Part shown: positions 9,776 through 17,955 of the stretch, one piece after another
Position numbering within the stretch: the first letter of the stretch is position 1
Layout of the letters: every line of letters begins with the position of its first letter
Assembly: GCF_003991425.1 (NCBI RefSeq)
Contig: NZ_CP034346.1
Span: 4,749,501-4,813,500 of the forward strand
Length of the DNA stretch: 64,000 nucleotides
Reading direction: 5' to 3'
Origin: Paenibacillus lutimineralis
GTDB taxonomy: Bacteria; Bacillota; Bacilli; Paenibacillales; Paenibacillaceae
Translations under genes and position numbers: made by a program
The notes under the pieces: generated by a model
What the model was told of the DNA's origin: nothing
The model's database searches: none
The model's input: only the letters and a program-made list of their open reading frames with translations

Positions 9776-10153
9776 ATGAAATATGACTTCTGGAAGTCAT
9801 ATCCTTACGAAAAACATATAGCAAAATCGTTTTCTAACGGTAATTTCGAGCCCGTTTTTCCATACTTAGCAACAAAAATTGAATGGAATATCGTTGGTGA
9901 TAAAGCCTTGGTAGGTAATGAAGCAGTTATAGAAAATTGTAAGCGAACTGCTAGTTATTTCAATAGTGTAATCACTAAGTTCTCTACGTGGAATGTTATC
10001 GCAGAAAATAATATTGTTGTAGTAAACGGAACAGGCGAGTTTATTCGTAATGGTGAACAATTATCTTTCGTTTCAGCCTGTGATGTTTATACTTTTAACG
10101 ATAGCAATGAACTGCAAAGAATTGATTCTTATTGTATAAATGAGATTACTTGA
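9776..10153 (+). CDS. NTF2/SnoaL-like small protein
   Basis: 125 aa from ATG 9776 with GAGGAGA just upstream. The order of elements (helical start, a FEPVFPYLATKIEWNIVG strand region, a helix with NCKRTASYF, then strands NIVVVNGTGEF and FVSACDVYTF) fits the alpha+beta cone of SnoaL-like NTF2 proteins. These act as small-molecule binders, isomerases or cyclases, or bind nothing known. No catalytic Asp/His pair can be assigned with confidence. It stands alone. Confidence 0.6.
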   Translation: MKYDFWKSYPYEKHIAKSFSNGNFEPVFPYLATKIEWNIVGDKALVGNEAVIENCKRTASYFNSVITKFSTWNVIAENNIVVVNGTGEFIRNGEQLSFVSACDVYTFNDSNELQRIDSYCINEIT

Positions 10154-10479
10154 ATTTCAAAGACATTCAAAGCCTGTGCATTGATAAATGTTGTTTTACT
10201 TGATGAATTACGAATCATTATTCATATAGTCATATTAGGTAGTGGCAAACGTTACTTCGATGTTATTTCCCAAAAAGAGCTATAGGAATCGAAAATAAAG
10301 TATTTTAGATGCGAATCTGAATTTGTAAAGTGGATCGGAATAAAGATTTGCACCTTGTATTGTAGAATCGGGTCAGTTAATCGAATAAAAAAGCTATGAC
10401 AAATTTTTAGCAATCGAGAAGAAGCTGATAGTAATTATGTGAGATAAACTTATGAAAACAAAGAAAAGAGGATATTTTC
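10154..10479. other. Intergenic region, no gene recognised
   Basis: 326 AT-rich bases between the SnoaL-like and DUF1579 genes. No terminator or leader structure stands out; the DUF1579 ribosome site lies at its right end. Confidence 0.35.
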
Positions 10480-10959
10480 ATGACAATGATTGACGAAACC
10501 CAAGATCTACAGCAACTACCCAGTCCTGGTCCCGAGCACAGACTTCTAGAGATATTTGTCGGTAAGTGGAATACGGAAGGGGAAATTAGGGCTACTTCAT
10601 CCAGTCCTGCAGCCAGACTAATTGCTGTGGACACTTACGAATGGCTACCTGGGGGGTTTTTCCTTATTCACAAAGTGGATGGACACATGGGTAATGAAGT
10701 GGTCAAAACCACGGAGATCATCGGCTATGATTCTTCGAAAAAGACGTATTTCACTCGTTCTTTCGACAATCAAGGAAACGCAGGTGCTTACCTAGCAAAT
10801 CTACGAGATCGTTTCTGGACGATTAATGGTGAATTGGAACGCTTTACGGGCGAATTCAGCAGTGATGGTAACACCTTAAAGGGAAAATGGGAATTATTAA
10901 GTGACGGTTCTAATTGGCAACCTTGGATGGATATCAAGTTGACTAAAGAAAAATTGTAA
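10480..10959 (+). CDS. DUF1579 family protein
   Basis: 159 aa from ATG 10480, with AGAGGA upstream. The opening GPEHRLLEIFVGKWNTEG and the later TTEIIGYDSSKKTYFTRSFD are characteristic of DUF1579, a beta-barrel family of unknown role found singly in many Bacillales and proteobacteria. There is no signal peptide, so it is probably cytoplasmic. It is followed by a terminator hairpin at 11048. Confidence 0.8.
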   Translation: MTMIDETQDLQQLPSPGPEHRLLEIFVGKWNTEGEIRATSSSPAARLIAVDTYEWLPGGFFLIHKVDGHMGNEVVKTTEIIGYDSSKKTYFTRSFDNQGNAGAYLANLRDRFWTINGELERFTGEFSSDGNTLKGKWELLSDGSNWQPWMDIKLTKEKL

Positions 10960-11047
10960 AAAATAAAACCTTAATAGAGATATCTGCAAAAGTCTTGATT
11001 TTGAGAAAATGAGTACTCCGAAATGGTAAAGTGAATGGAAAACTAAT

Positions 11048-11086
11048 AAAAGCAGCTCGTTCCTCGTCAGCGAATGGGCTGCTTTT
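11048..11086 (+). terminator. Terminator after DUF1579 gene
   Basis: AAAAGCAGC and GCTGCTTTT pair around a 21-base loop, followed by TTTT within the right arm. It separates the DUF1579 gene from the transposase remnant. Confidence 0.6.
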
Positions 11087-11109
11087 AAGCGCTGAGATGA
11101 AGAGGTTCC

Positions 11110-11220
11110 ATGGCAACAACCAAATACTGGGGGCTCTTTCGTATACGAATACAGGCCTATCTCACCGCGATAGTTGTAAATGTTAAACGAATGGTTAGGC
11201 TAATAGAGCAAAGCGCATCG
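11110..11220 (+). pseudogene. C-terminal remnant of an IS1182-like transposase
   Basis: The stretch reads MATTKYWGLFRIRIQAYLTA followed by IVVNVKRMVRLIE. This resembles the conserved C-terminal end of IS1182-family DDE transposases, where a region after the catalytic Glu reads roughly ...RGL.R.R.Q..LTA...N.KR.. . Everything upstream, including the catalytic domain, is missing; a stop codon lies a few codons upstream in frame. It is a decayed element tail, not a gene. The frame continues to 11349 without family resemblance. Confidence 0.55.
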
Positions 11221-11639
11221 CAGGAAGCGTTGTGTGGTCAGGGGTTCAATCCTCCTAGGCTAACCACACATATCAAAGCCTCGTATATCGGCAATATCAC
11301 GCACTCTACCCATGTGGAGTGCTGTGCGTCGCTTGTAAGAAAGTATTGATTTGGAGCCACATTTACCTAATACGAGAGGTTCAAGCAGATAGCTGCTGGA
11401 CTTTGCTTTTGTCCAATAGAATCTAGCAGGTTTATACGCTTATAGCCGTTTGTAGTCTCGGATAATGACATCCATCACATGCTTACCCCAATTGAGGTTT
11501 CCGAGCCTTTCTCATTCCTAGCATTGTGATGAGTGCTTTCCACAGGGTCAAAGCGCGACAAGAACACGTCCCATACTTCCTAATTGCCGCATCTTGAGAA
11601 ACATAGGCTTGTATATTGGGTGACGGTAGAATATGTAGA
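11221..11639. other. Remnant DNA with nested hairpins, no gene recognised
   Basis: No protein-coding frame here is convincing. An outer stem GTGTGGT/ACCACAC (11232-11269) encloses a T-arm-like hairpin (AGGGG-TTCAATC-CTCCT, 11240-11256). A second hairpin, GCACTC...GAGTGC, lies near 11300-11322. These may be ends of the decayed IS or chance. Confidence 0.35.
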
Positions 11640-11669
11640 GGAGCCACGACTGTTGGGCTCCCTTTTTTC
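11640..11669 (+). terminator. Rho-independent terminator
   Basis: GGAGCC and GGCTCC arms with a 10-base loop, followed by CTTTTTT. It points rightward, implying that something upstream between 11.09 and 11.64 kb is, or was, transcribed on the plus strand. Confidence 0.65.
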
Positions 11670-11730
11670 ATTGTTTAACTATTGGGATAAATGAATAAAT
11701 GGCATGCAAATTATTAAATAAGGAGCGAAA

Positions 11731-12228
11731 TTATTGTGAGTTTTCTTTTAATTGGACAATTTTTGTAGTAATGTCTTTTCGATTAGTTCCTTTAAATGCT
11801 ATGAACTTTGGAGGTGCTGGGAGTTCAAACTGAACATGAGAATGAGATAATTCAAATAGGAGTGTACCAATCTCATCTTGATGCTGGTTCTTGATAACGA
11901 TCCAAAAAACACGTATTTCATGATTGGGTGTCCCCCAGGTAGCTTTTTCCATTGAATTTCTAAAGTTTAGGCAACCAGCAATAACAAAGTCATCTTTTTT
12001 AGTTTCTTCTGCAGAATGATATCCGTTTGTCTCAAGTTCAATCCAAATCGGTGGAAGCAGTTTATCTAAATACATTCCATACGTTGCGTCTTCATATTCA
12101 GGAAACAGTTTATTAAGTTCCTCGGCGTTTTCTGCTAGGACTTCTTTCCAGTACTTTGCAATATAATCGGATACTACTTGTGCTAATTTTTCAATCGACA
12201 TCTCAGCGTGAATTTTAAATGTTGTCAT
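11731..12228 (-). CDS. Hypothetical protein
   Basis: 165 aa from ATG 12228, chosen because GGAGGG lies six bases before it; an upstream in-frame start at 12261 has no ribosome site. It is a soluble protein with an acidic, helical first half (SIEKLAQVVSDYIAKYWKEV) and a strand-rich second half (EIRVFWIVIKNQ). There is no signal peptide, membrane helix or known motif. It is divergent from the double-MerR gene at 12378, with 150 bases between, so that regulator could control it; this is only positional. Confidence 0.6.
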   Translation of the reverse strand: MTTFKIHAEMSIEKLAQVVSDYIAKYWKEVLAENAEELNKLFPEYEDATYGMYLDKLLPPIWIELETNGYHSAEETKKDDFVIAGCLNFRNSMEKATWGTPNHEIRVFWIVIKNQHQDEIGTLLFELSHSHVQFELPAPPKFIAFKGTNRKDITTKIVQLKENSQ

Positions 12229-12377
12229 AAAAATCCCTCCATCATTTTGACTTACAACCAATTTTATAACATTAAAGCGAATGATAAAGTTTAGATAAAT
12301 CGACTTAAATAAATAGATGAAATTATATACAAACTTTATAAGGGTTCTTAATTGCTAGCAACTGCGGAGGTGAAGTG

Positions 12378-13082
12378 ATGAAAAGTAAAATGAGACCTGT
12401 AGATATCGCAAGGATGTTAAATATTAGCACAAGCTCATTGAGAAATTATGAAGCAAAGGGGTTGGTACCTACTACGGAAAGGCTAGCTACTGGTTATCGC
12501 GTTTATACGAAAGAGCATATAGCGTATTTTGAATGCATAACAGCCATGGCTCCGGGATTCGGAATGGAGATAACATCAACCGTTCTAAAAAAAATACAAG
12601 TAAAAGAACTGGATTCTGCCCTCTGGCTAATAAATAAAGCTCAAGCAATAAACTATGAAAATAAAGTAATAGTCGGAAAGGCATTACGACTCCTTGAAAC
12701 TCCAGTCAATGAACAAACCTCGACAAAAAAACAAATGACCATAGGTGAAATATCAAGGGAAACAGAAATTGCTGCATCGACTCTTCGATATTGGGAAAAG
12801 GAAGGCTTGATCAATGCAACAAGAGAAGATAATAATAACTATCGCATGTTTGATAGGTTTCAAATGATAAAAATCTTGCTCATGAAAACAAATCAGAATG
12901 CTGTTTATTCATATGAGGTTACTCATTTGAAAGAACAGATTAAAACCTTGAATGATCATGATTATCAAAGTTTAAAAAGGATTGTTAATCATACTCAAAA
13001 TCACTTAGAAGATCGTAATAAAATACAATTACATGGACTTTATTATCTATATCGATTGTGTTCGATGGTCAATTTGTATTGA
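12378..13082 (+). CDS. MerR-like regulator with two HTH domains
   Basis: 234 aa from ATG 12378 (GCGGAGG seven bases upstream; a GTG at 12375 is also possible). Residues about 5-70 form one MerR HTH (PVDIARMLNISTSSLRNYEA ... GYRVYT). Residues about 120-185 form a second (TIGEISRETEIAASTLRYWE ... NYRMFD). Two DNA-binding units in one chain are unusual, because ordinary MerR proteins have one HTH plus a dimerisation helix and effector domain. No cysteine metal site is seen. The target is unknown; the divergent gene at 12228 is a candidate. Confidence 0.78.
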   Translation: MKSKMRPVDIARMLNISTSSLRNYEAKGLVPTTERLATGYRVYTKEHIAYFECITAMAPGFGMEITSTVLKKIQVKELDSALWLINKAQAINYENKVIVGKALRLLETPVNEQTSTKKQMTIGEISRETEIAASTLRYWEKEGLINATREDNNNYRMFDRFQMIKILLMKTNQNAVYSYEVTHLKEQIKTLNDHDYQSLKRIVNHTQNHLEDRNKIQLHGLYYLYRLCSMVNLY

Positions 13083-13288
13083 CCAAAGGACTTGATAGTT
13101 TATTCATGAACAACTAGAGCTGGGAGTTCCCGAAAATGAAATATGTGTAGTCGCATCGCAATGGTGGACCGTGGCTCGCTAAAGGTCTAATATTGGGTAT
13201 CATCAGCACTCATTACATGCGGAAGCCGTCACATTGTTGGTTCGCAAGGAATAGATTTGGTCATTTCTAGAGGGATTGTGATAAGGAC

Positions 13289-13318
13289 ATGGTTAAATCA
13301 GTCGAGCAGACCTCCTAA
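13289..13318 (+). CDS. Nine-codon leader peptide of the cat attenuator
   Basis: ATG 13289 to TAA 13316-13318 encodes MVKSVEQTS. The last two sense codons and the stop lie inside the left arm of the hairpin that hides the cat ribosome site. This is the arrangement known for inducible cat genes (cat-86, pC194, pUB112), where a chloramphenicol-stalled ribosome on a nine-codon leader opens the stem. The leader's own ribosome site is not ideal: AGAGGG is about 13 bases upstream and AAGGA very close. Confidence 0.6.
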   Translation: MVKSVEQTS

Positions 13319-13346
13319 GATGAAAATACAATAATTTTAGGAGGTC
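13309..13346 (+). promoter_or_regulatory. Translational attenuator hairpin sequestering the cat ribosome site
   Basis: GACCTCCTAA (13309-13318) is exactly complementary to TTAGGAGGTC (13337-13346), and three further inner pairs are possible. The right arm contains the Shine-Dalgarno AGGAGG of the cat start at 13354. With the leader peptide overlapping the left arm this is a textbook drug-inducible translational attenuator. Confidence 0.85.
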
Positions 13347-13353
13347 ATAATAA

Positions 13354-13764
13354 ATGAATTTCCATCCAATTGACATGGATAACTGGAGTAGAAAACCCTA
13401 TTTTGAACATTATTTAAACAATGAAGAATTTAATGATTTCTACAAGCGTTATCTTGATGATATGAAAATGTACGGAAATGTTAAACAATTTGCGGCTAAA
13501 GCAAACGAGCCACCAAACATCTTCCCCATTTCTAGCATTCCGTGGGTCAGTTTCACGGGCTTTAACCTGAATGTGTATAACGAAGGAACTTATTTACTAC
13601 CTATCTTTACAATGGGGAAATATTTTCAGCATGACGAAAAAATATTGTTACCATTGTCGGGACAATTCCACCATGCCGTTTGCGACGGCTACCACGTTGG
13701 CATGCTGTTTAATGAACTGCAATTACGTGCAGATACCTGTAAGGAATGGTTGCAAATTTATTAA
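13354..13764 (+). pseudogene. cat: Chloramphenicol acetyltransferase with internal in-frame deletion
   Basis: 136 aa, where type-A CATs have about 215-220. The first 22 residues (MNFHPIDMDNWSRKPYFEHY...) match the CAT start. They join directly to the region normally found after residue ~100 (FYKRYLDDMKMYG ... FPISSIPWVSFTGFN). The catalytic motif HHAVCDGYH is present near the C-terminus. About 80 residues are absent, yet the frame is kept, which suggests deletion between short repeats (an AAT/AATGAA-type junction). The missing segment includes core strands and much of the substrate pocket, so activity is unlikely. The attenuator upstream is intact. Confidence 0.8.
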
Positions 13765-13891
13765 CTAGCCACCATACTCCTTTAACAGGAAGAGTTGGGT
13801 CGTATTTCAATCCACAATAATTTCAAAAATCCGTTGTTATTGGAGGCTTAAACCGCCCCATTGAAAGGCTTCAGAATCTGACTATGTAACT

Positions 13892-13919
13892 AAAAAAACG
13901 GCAAACATGCCGTTTTTTT
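13892..13919. terminator. Bidirectional terminator between cat and the hydrolase gene
   Basis: A7-CGGC-aaacat-GCCG-T7 is symmetrical: the A run and T run serve the convergent cat (plus) and hydrolase (minus) genes. Confidence 0.85.
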
Positions 13920-13920
13920 G

Positions 13921-14838
13921 TTATTGATTATCATCCATATTTGCTTGTATAACGTCCACCCAATTTGTATTATGCATCATCTCGGAAGATCCCCCATGAA
14001 ATGCCTTCATGGCTTCCTGATCATCAAGCAGCCAATATCTCATCCAAGCCGTCAAGTAACCCCTATGATTGCCACCATTGCCTTCAATCGCTGTATGAGC
14101 TGCACCTTTAGCCATCCCCATCATAACAGGCGTGCTTGCGTTAGTACTATGCAAGGCTAATTGATTCGTTGATACCGGTGAGATTAGAAAATCTCGTGTA
14201 CCGCCCATAATGAGGAAAGGAACGGTAATCCGTGCTGTATCGTACACATCTTCTGGATCACAATGCTTCAAATCCGGGAGAGCGATGGATACAACCGTCT
14301 TAATCAACGATCCACTTATATAGTTGGTATGAGCATTAATAACCCCAGTAGACCCTTGAGAATGTCCAACTACACCAATCTGTTCCATTTGTATTTTTTG
14401 ATAAAACAAGCTGTTTGCTAGTTGGTTTTCATTTCTCAAATAATCAATAGCCTCCACAATTTCTTTGCCTGTTCCTGTTGTCTTGCTATAGGAATCTATT
14501 ACAATGAATCCCCAGCTAGCAAGATGAGTTAAGAGCTCATCATAACGATCTGGAGTGGCATCTGTTCCATTCCCCCAAGAAATAATAGGATAGGATTCAT
14601 CTCCTTGAAATGCTGGGTAGTATATTCTAAATAAAGCCTCTCCGCTCGTACTCTTCACTTCTTCTACCTTTACATGATAGCTTCCTTGCTGTGCATACCG
14701 CTGCTCAATGCTGCCTTCTGCAAGTTCTGGTACATTAGAATGAATGATTATTTGCATGAATATTGTAATTGGAACTGCAACGATAAGGACTAAAGCTAAC
14801 AACCATAATATCCACTTTCGTTTCTTCAAAACCGACAT
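13921..14838 (-). CDS. Membrane-anchored alpha/beta hydrolase (cutinase/PET-hydrolase-like fold)
   Basis: 305 aa. One N-terminal hydrophobic helix (residues about 9-30, after KKRK) acts as signal anchor, so the enzyme domain lies outside the membrane. The nucleophile elbow is GHSQGS. An Asp in GGTRDFLISP and a His in KGAAHTAIEG complete a likely Ser-Asp-His triad. The lid-less layout with PIISWGNGTDATPDRYDELL resembles the dienelactone hydrolase/cutinase-type group. The substrate is unknown (ester or amide). ATG 14838 has GAGGT at good spacing, immediately after a 12-bp tandem repeat. Confidence 0.78.
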   Translation of the reverse strand: MSVLKKRKWILWLLALVLIVAVPITIFMQIIIHSNVPELAEGSIEQRYAQQGSYHVKVEEVKSTSGEALFRIYYPAFQGDESYPIISWGNGTDATPDRYDELLTHLASWGFIVIDSYSKTTGTGKEIVEAIDYLRNENQLANSLFYQKIQMEQIGVVGHSQGSTGVINAHTNYISGSLIKTVVSIALPDLKHCDPEDVYDTARITVPFLIMGGTRDFLISPVSTNQLALHSTNASTPVMMGMAKGAAHTAIEGNGGNHRGYLTAWMRYWLLDDQEAMKAFHGGSSEMMHNTNWVDVIQANMDDNQ

Positions 14839-14847
14839 ACACGTGAC

Positions 14848-14900
14848 CTCTACGATATTCTATAGGCTTCTCTATAGGTTTCTCTATCGTTTTCTCTGTT
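14848..14900 (-). repeat. 12-bp tandem repeat in the leader of the hydrolase gene
   Basis: Read on the minus strand, about four imperfect units of the form AGAGAANCCTAT follow one another and end about 10 bases before the start codon. The last unit contributes to the ribosome site. It may be a slippage-prone leader or a set of operator sites. Confidence 0.55.
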
Positions 14901-15074
14901 AAAATATGGAACTAAAGGGATATACGTGAAAGATGTAGTTATGTTTCATTAAATAAGATGTGAATTCTCCCCTCCTTTAGGCAACTACTTATTGTTATAA
15001 TTAAATATGAAAATATTCAGTTCAGCTGACCTGTTAATAAAGTCGGTTACATCTCGTTTGAGGAGGTTTTTATT

Positions 15075-15641
15075 ATGGAAAATACAAAAAAGCGGTTGTC
15101 CCCAGAGCAACGCGAAGAACTGCTTAAAACATTGAAGGTTCGTTTTGAGAAAAACATGAACCGACATATAGATCTTAAATGGGCTGGAGTACAAGAAAAG
15201 CTGGAAGCTAATGCGGAAAAGCTGTGGTCGCTCAATGAGATGGAACTCACCGGAGGAGAACCGGATGTTGTTGGCTATGATACTGAGTCGGGCGAATTCA
15301 TCTTTTATGATTGCTCAGCCGAAAGTCCTAAAGGCCGCAGAAGTGTTTGTTATGACCGTGAAGCGTTGGAGTCCAGAAAACAACATAAGCCGGAAAACTG
15401 TGTGATGGATATGGTGACTGCCATGGGCATTGAGCTTTTGACAGAAGAGCAATACAGGGAACTGCAGAAACTTGGAAATTTCGATACAAAAACATCAAGC
15501 TGGTTGAAAACTCCTTCTGACATTAGATCACTTGGCGGCGCCATATTTGGCGATTTCCGCTACGGAAATGTCTTCGTGTATCATAACGGTGCGGAATCAT
15601 ACTACGCCGGCAGAGGGTTCCGCGGCTCACTAAGGGTGTAA
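15075..15641 (+). CDS. DUF4256 family protein
   Basis: 188 aa from ATG 15075, after GAGGAGG. The sequence (LSPEQREELLKTLKVRFEKN, GGEPDVVGYD, FIFYDCSAESPKGRRS, and a C-terminal YYAGRGFRGSLRV) fits DUF4256, a soluble family of unknown function. There is no signal peptide or membrane segment. It lies 28 bases before the MBL gene and is probably co-transcribed with it. Confidence 0.82.
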   Translation: MENTKKRLSPEQREELLKTLKVRFEKNMNRHIDLKWAGVQEKLEANAEKLWSLNEMELTGGEPDVVGYDTESGEFIFYDCSAESPKGRRSVCYDREALESRKQHKPENCVMDMVTAMGIELLTEEQYRELQKLGNFDTKTSSWLKTPSDIRSLGGAIFGDFRYGNVFVYHNGAESYYAGRGFRGSLRV

Positions 15642-15669
15642 ATTCATATAAAATTGGAGGATCTATTTT

Positions 15670-16386
15670 ATGGAGCTAAGACGAATAACAGATTGTGTAT
15701 TTTATACTATGTTCAACAAAGAGTCAGATAGACCGGTCCTTGGTTATATAAATGGGCAAAATCGTTCTTTGATGGTAGACTCAGGCAATTCTATAAATCA
15801 TGTTGAATGGTTTAATGAAGCCATACGTAATGAAGGATTAAGAACACCGGAATTCATTGCGATTACGCATTGGCACTGGGATCATACCTTTGGTATGTAT
15901 GCGGTAAATGGGACTACCATTGCCCACCAAAAAACAAATGTTAAATTAGCGGAAATCGCGAAGTGGGAATGGACAGATTCTAAAATGAAAGAGAGATTAG
16001 AAGCTGGGGTTGAGATTGAATTTGCGGATACCTGTATTCGAACAGAATACCCTACACTATCGGAAATACGAGTAGTAACTTCTGATATCTCTTTCGAGGG
16101 ATATATGGAAATCGATCTCGGAGGCATTACTGCAGAATTACATCATATTCCCTCACCGCATAGTGATGATTCTGTGTGCATCTTTATACCTCAAGAAAGA
16201 GTGTTATTTATTGGCGATGCGGTTGGAGTCGATTATTATAATAATTGCTACTTGGATAAAGATAAATTGCGTTCTTTAATTACAGCGATTGAAGGATTTG
16301 ATTTTGATACTTGTGTAGTAGGACATGCTGAACCAATTAGTAAACAAAGCATTGTTAATATCATGAACTCTCTTATGGAACGTTAA
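15670..16386 (+). CDS. MBL-fold metallo-hydrolase
   Basis: 238 aa from ATG 15670 with GGAGG ten bases upstream. The metal-binding motif THWHWDH (HxHxDH) follows the first beta sheet. A second His in IPSPHSDDS, an Asp in FIGDAVG and a C-terminal GHAEP complete the metallo-beta-lactamase site. It is probably a cytoplasmic hydrolase of a thioester, lactone or phosphodiester; no signal peptide is seen, which argues against a secreted beta-lactamase. It forms a two-gene unit with the DUF4256 gene. Confidence 0.85.
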   Translation: MELRRITDCVFYTMFNKESDRPVLGYINGQNRSLMVDSGNSINHVEWFNEAIRNEGLRTPEFIAITHWHWDHTFGMYAVNGTTIAHQKTNVKLAEIAKWEWTDSKMKERLEAGVEIEFADTCIRTEYPTLSEIRVVTSDISFEGYMEIDLGGITAELHHIPSPHSDDSVCIFIPQERVLFIGDAVGVDYYNNCYLDKDKLRSLITAIEGFDFDTCVVGHAEPISKQSIVNIMNSLMER

Positions 16387-16719
16387 GAGAGCTGCGTCCT
16401 TTTGTGCCTATAAAAAATCCACTTCAAGTGTCACCCCAAACTCCATTAACTTGGAAGTTATTTTGAGTCTCTACTTGAAAGGGGATAATACCACTGGAAC
16501 TCTAAGCACTATTCCCTCCAAATGGCTAAATCCCTAACACGCTGACATGTCGCGTCATTCCTCTTCACTCTATGTATATCAAAAATATTAAAACCTTATA
16601 TGTTTTTCATATTTTTATTGTAGATAGCCACATGCTAACATATATGAATGCAACTAGAGGGGAACTGGCATTCAGTTTCCAATTCATGGTTAGTATTTAC
16701 TCGATATAGGTGGTTATTA
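16387..16719. other. Intergenic region upstream of the Bmr-like exporter
   Basis: About 330 bases. The left part has short protein-like stretches with stops on the minus strand that I could not assign. The right part is AT-rich and likely holds the exporter promoter. A seven-codon ORF (ATG 16686 to TAG 16709, MVSIYSI) ends just before the exporter ribosome site. Confidence 0.35.
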
Positions 16720-17907
16720 ATGTTAAAAAAGTCAGCGTTTCCATTACTTCTGTTAAACATGTTTCTTGCCAATCTAAGTATGGGTCTTGTCATTCCGATC
16801 GTACCGAAACTTCTTGAGATATTCTCGGCTAACGGTCAGGCCGCGGGTTATTTAGTCTCCTGCTTCGGCCTGACTCAGTTCCTATTCTCACCCCTTGCAG
16901 GTAACTTGTCAGATCGATACGGCCGTAAACCGATGATTATGATAGGTTTAGTGTTATTCGCAGTCTCAAATTTGCTCGCAGCGTTAGCAAGTGATCTTAC
17001 TTTATTATTCGTATCGCGATTGATTGGGGGAATAGGCTCAGCTGCCTTAATCCCGTCCATTATTGCGTATATTGCTGACATTACTGCAGATGATCAACGT
17101 AGCAAGGCCATGTCATGGTTAGGAGCGTCGATGACATCCGGGTTTATTATCGGACCGGGTGTCGGTGGATTACTTGCCGAATGGGGCATCAAGACGCCAT
17201 TCTTTGTATCCGCATGTGTAGGACTGGTGGCGATGTTTTGCAGTCTATGGGGATTGCCTGAATCACTGTCGGCGAACATTCGCGAGATGCATCGGCAAGT
17301 GAAGGAAAAGAAGGATAATGTTTTCCGGCAAATTGTACTTTCGATTCGGTCTCGCTATTTTACCCTGTTGCTCATTGTTTTCGCCATGACCTTCGGTTTG
17401 ACGCATTTTGAAGCGATTTTCCCTCTTTATGTCGTACAGGTCTACGGATTCACGACGCGTCAAATCGCTATACTACTTACCGTATGTTCGTTAATCGGCA
17501 CGTTGAATCAACTATTGTTGGGCGACCGGATTACACAACGGTTCGGGGAAAAACGAATTATTGGTGCCATGTTGTTGTTATCGGCGGTATCTCTTGTATT
17601 CTTATTGTTCTCAGGCCATTTCTATTATGTTATGGTAATCACGATGTTATTTTTTACCTTCAATAATATTTTGCGCCCTACAATTAATACGCTACTATCC
17701 AAAGTGGCCGGGGCTGAGCAAGGGTTTGTAGCCGGGATGAATAATTCCTATACGAGTCTCGGTACGATATTTGGGCCGATGCTGGCGGGAATTTTGTTTG
17801 AAATCCATTTCGACTTGCCCTATCTGTTTGGGGGATTCGTACTGCTAGTCAGCAGTATCTTCTCGGGAAGTCAATTACGAAAAGTACTTTCGTCGGGGAA
17901 CGTTTAA
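16720..17907 (+). CDS. MFS drug exporter, DHA1 (Bmr/NorA/TetA-like, 12 TM)
   Basis: 395 aa from ATG 16720, which has AGGTGG seven bases before it; an upstream in-frame ATG at 16648 would add 24 hydrophilic residues that do not fit the family. Twelve membrane helices are present. Loop motif GNLSDRYGRKPM lies after helix 2 and motif C GPGVGGLLAE in helix 5, both hallmarks of drug/H+ antiporters. The closest general resemblance is to Bmr/Blt of Bacillus. The substrate is unknown. A short ORF precedes it, so translational induction is possible but unproven. Confidence 0.85.
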   Translation: MLKKSAFPLLLLNMFLANLSMGLVIPIVPKLLEIFSANGQAAGYLVSCFGLTQFLFSPLAGNLSDRYGRKPMIMIGLVLFAVSNLLAALASDLTLLFVSRLIGGIGSAALIPSIIAYIADITADDQRSKAMSWLGASMTSGFIIGPGVGGLLAEWGIKTPFFVSACVGLVAMFCSLWGLPESLSANIREMHRQVKEKKDNVFRQIVLSIRSRYFTLLLIVFAMTFGLTHFEAIFPLYVVQVYGFTTRQIAILLTVCSLIGTLNQLLLGDRITQRFGEKRIIGAMLLLSAVSLVFLLFSGHFYYVMVITMLFFTFNNILRPTINTLLSKVAGAEQGFVAGMNNSYTSLGTIFGPMLAGILFEIHFDLPYLFGGFVLLVSSIFSGSQLRKVLSSGNV

Positions 17908-17955
17908 CCAATTTCAACTTATTCTGTAACTCTAAATGAAAGGAATGGGAATATC

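Noticed and set aside
11193..11265. A tRNA gene
   Set aside because: T-arm-like hairpin only; the anticodon loop has 10 bases, the D arm does not form, and the acceptor register does not fit the T arm. Reported only as a low-interest finding.
11483..11671. Minus-strand 62-codon ORF (MKKGSPTVV...)
   Set aside because: Overlaps a plus-strand terminator, has no ribosome site and no recognisable family; probably chance or element debris.
13083..13288. Possible gene fragment upstream of the cat leader
   Set aside because: Several short peptide-like stretches in different frames, none with a start or family resemblance.
13354..13764. Functional short CAT
   Set aside because: Although the active-site His motif and frame are intact, about 80 core residues are absent compared with every CAT I know.
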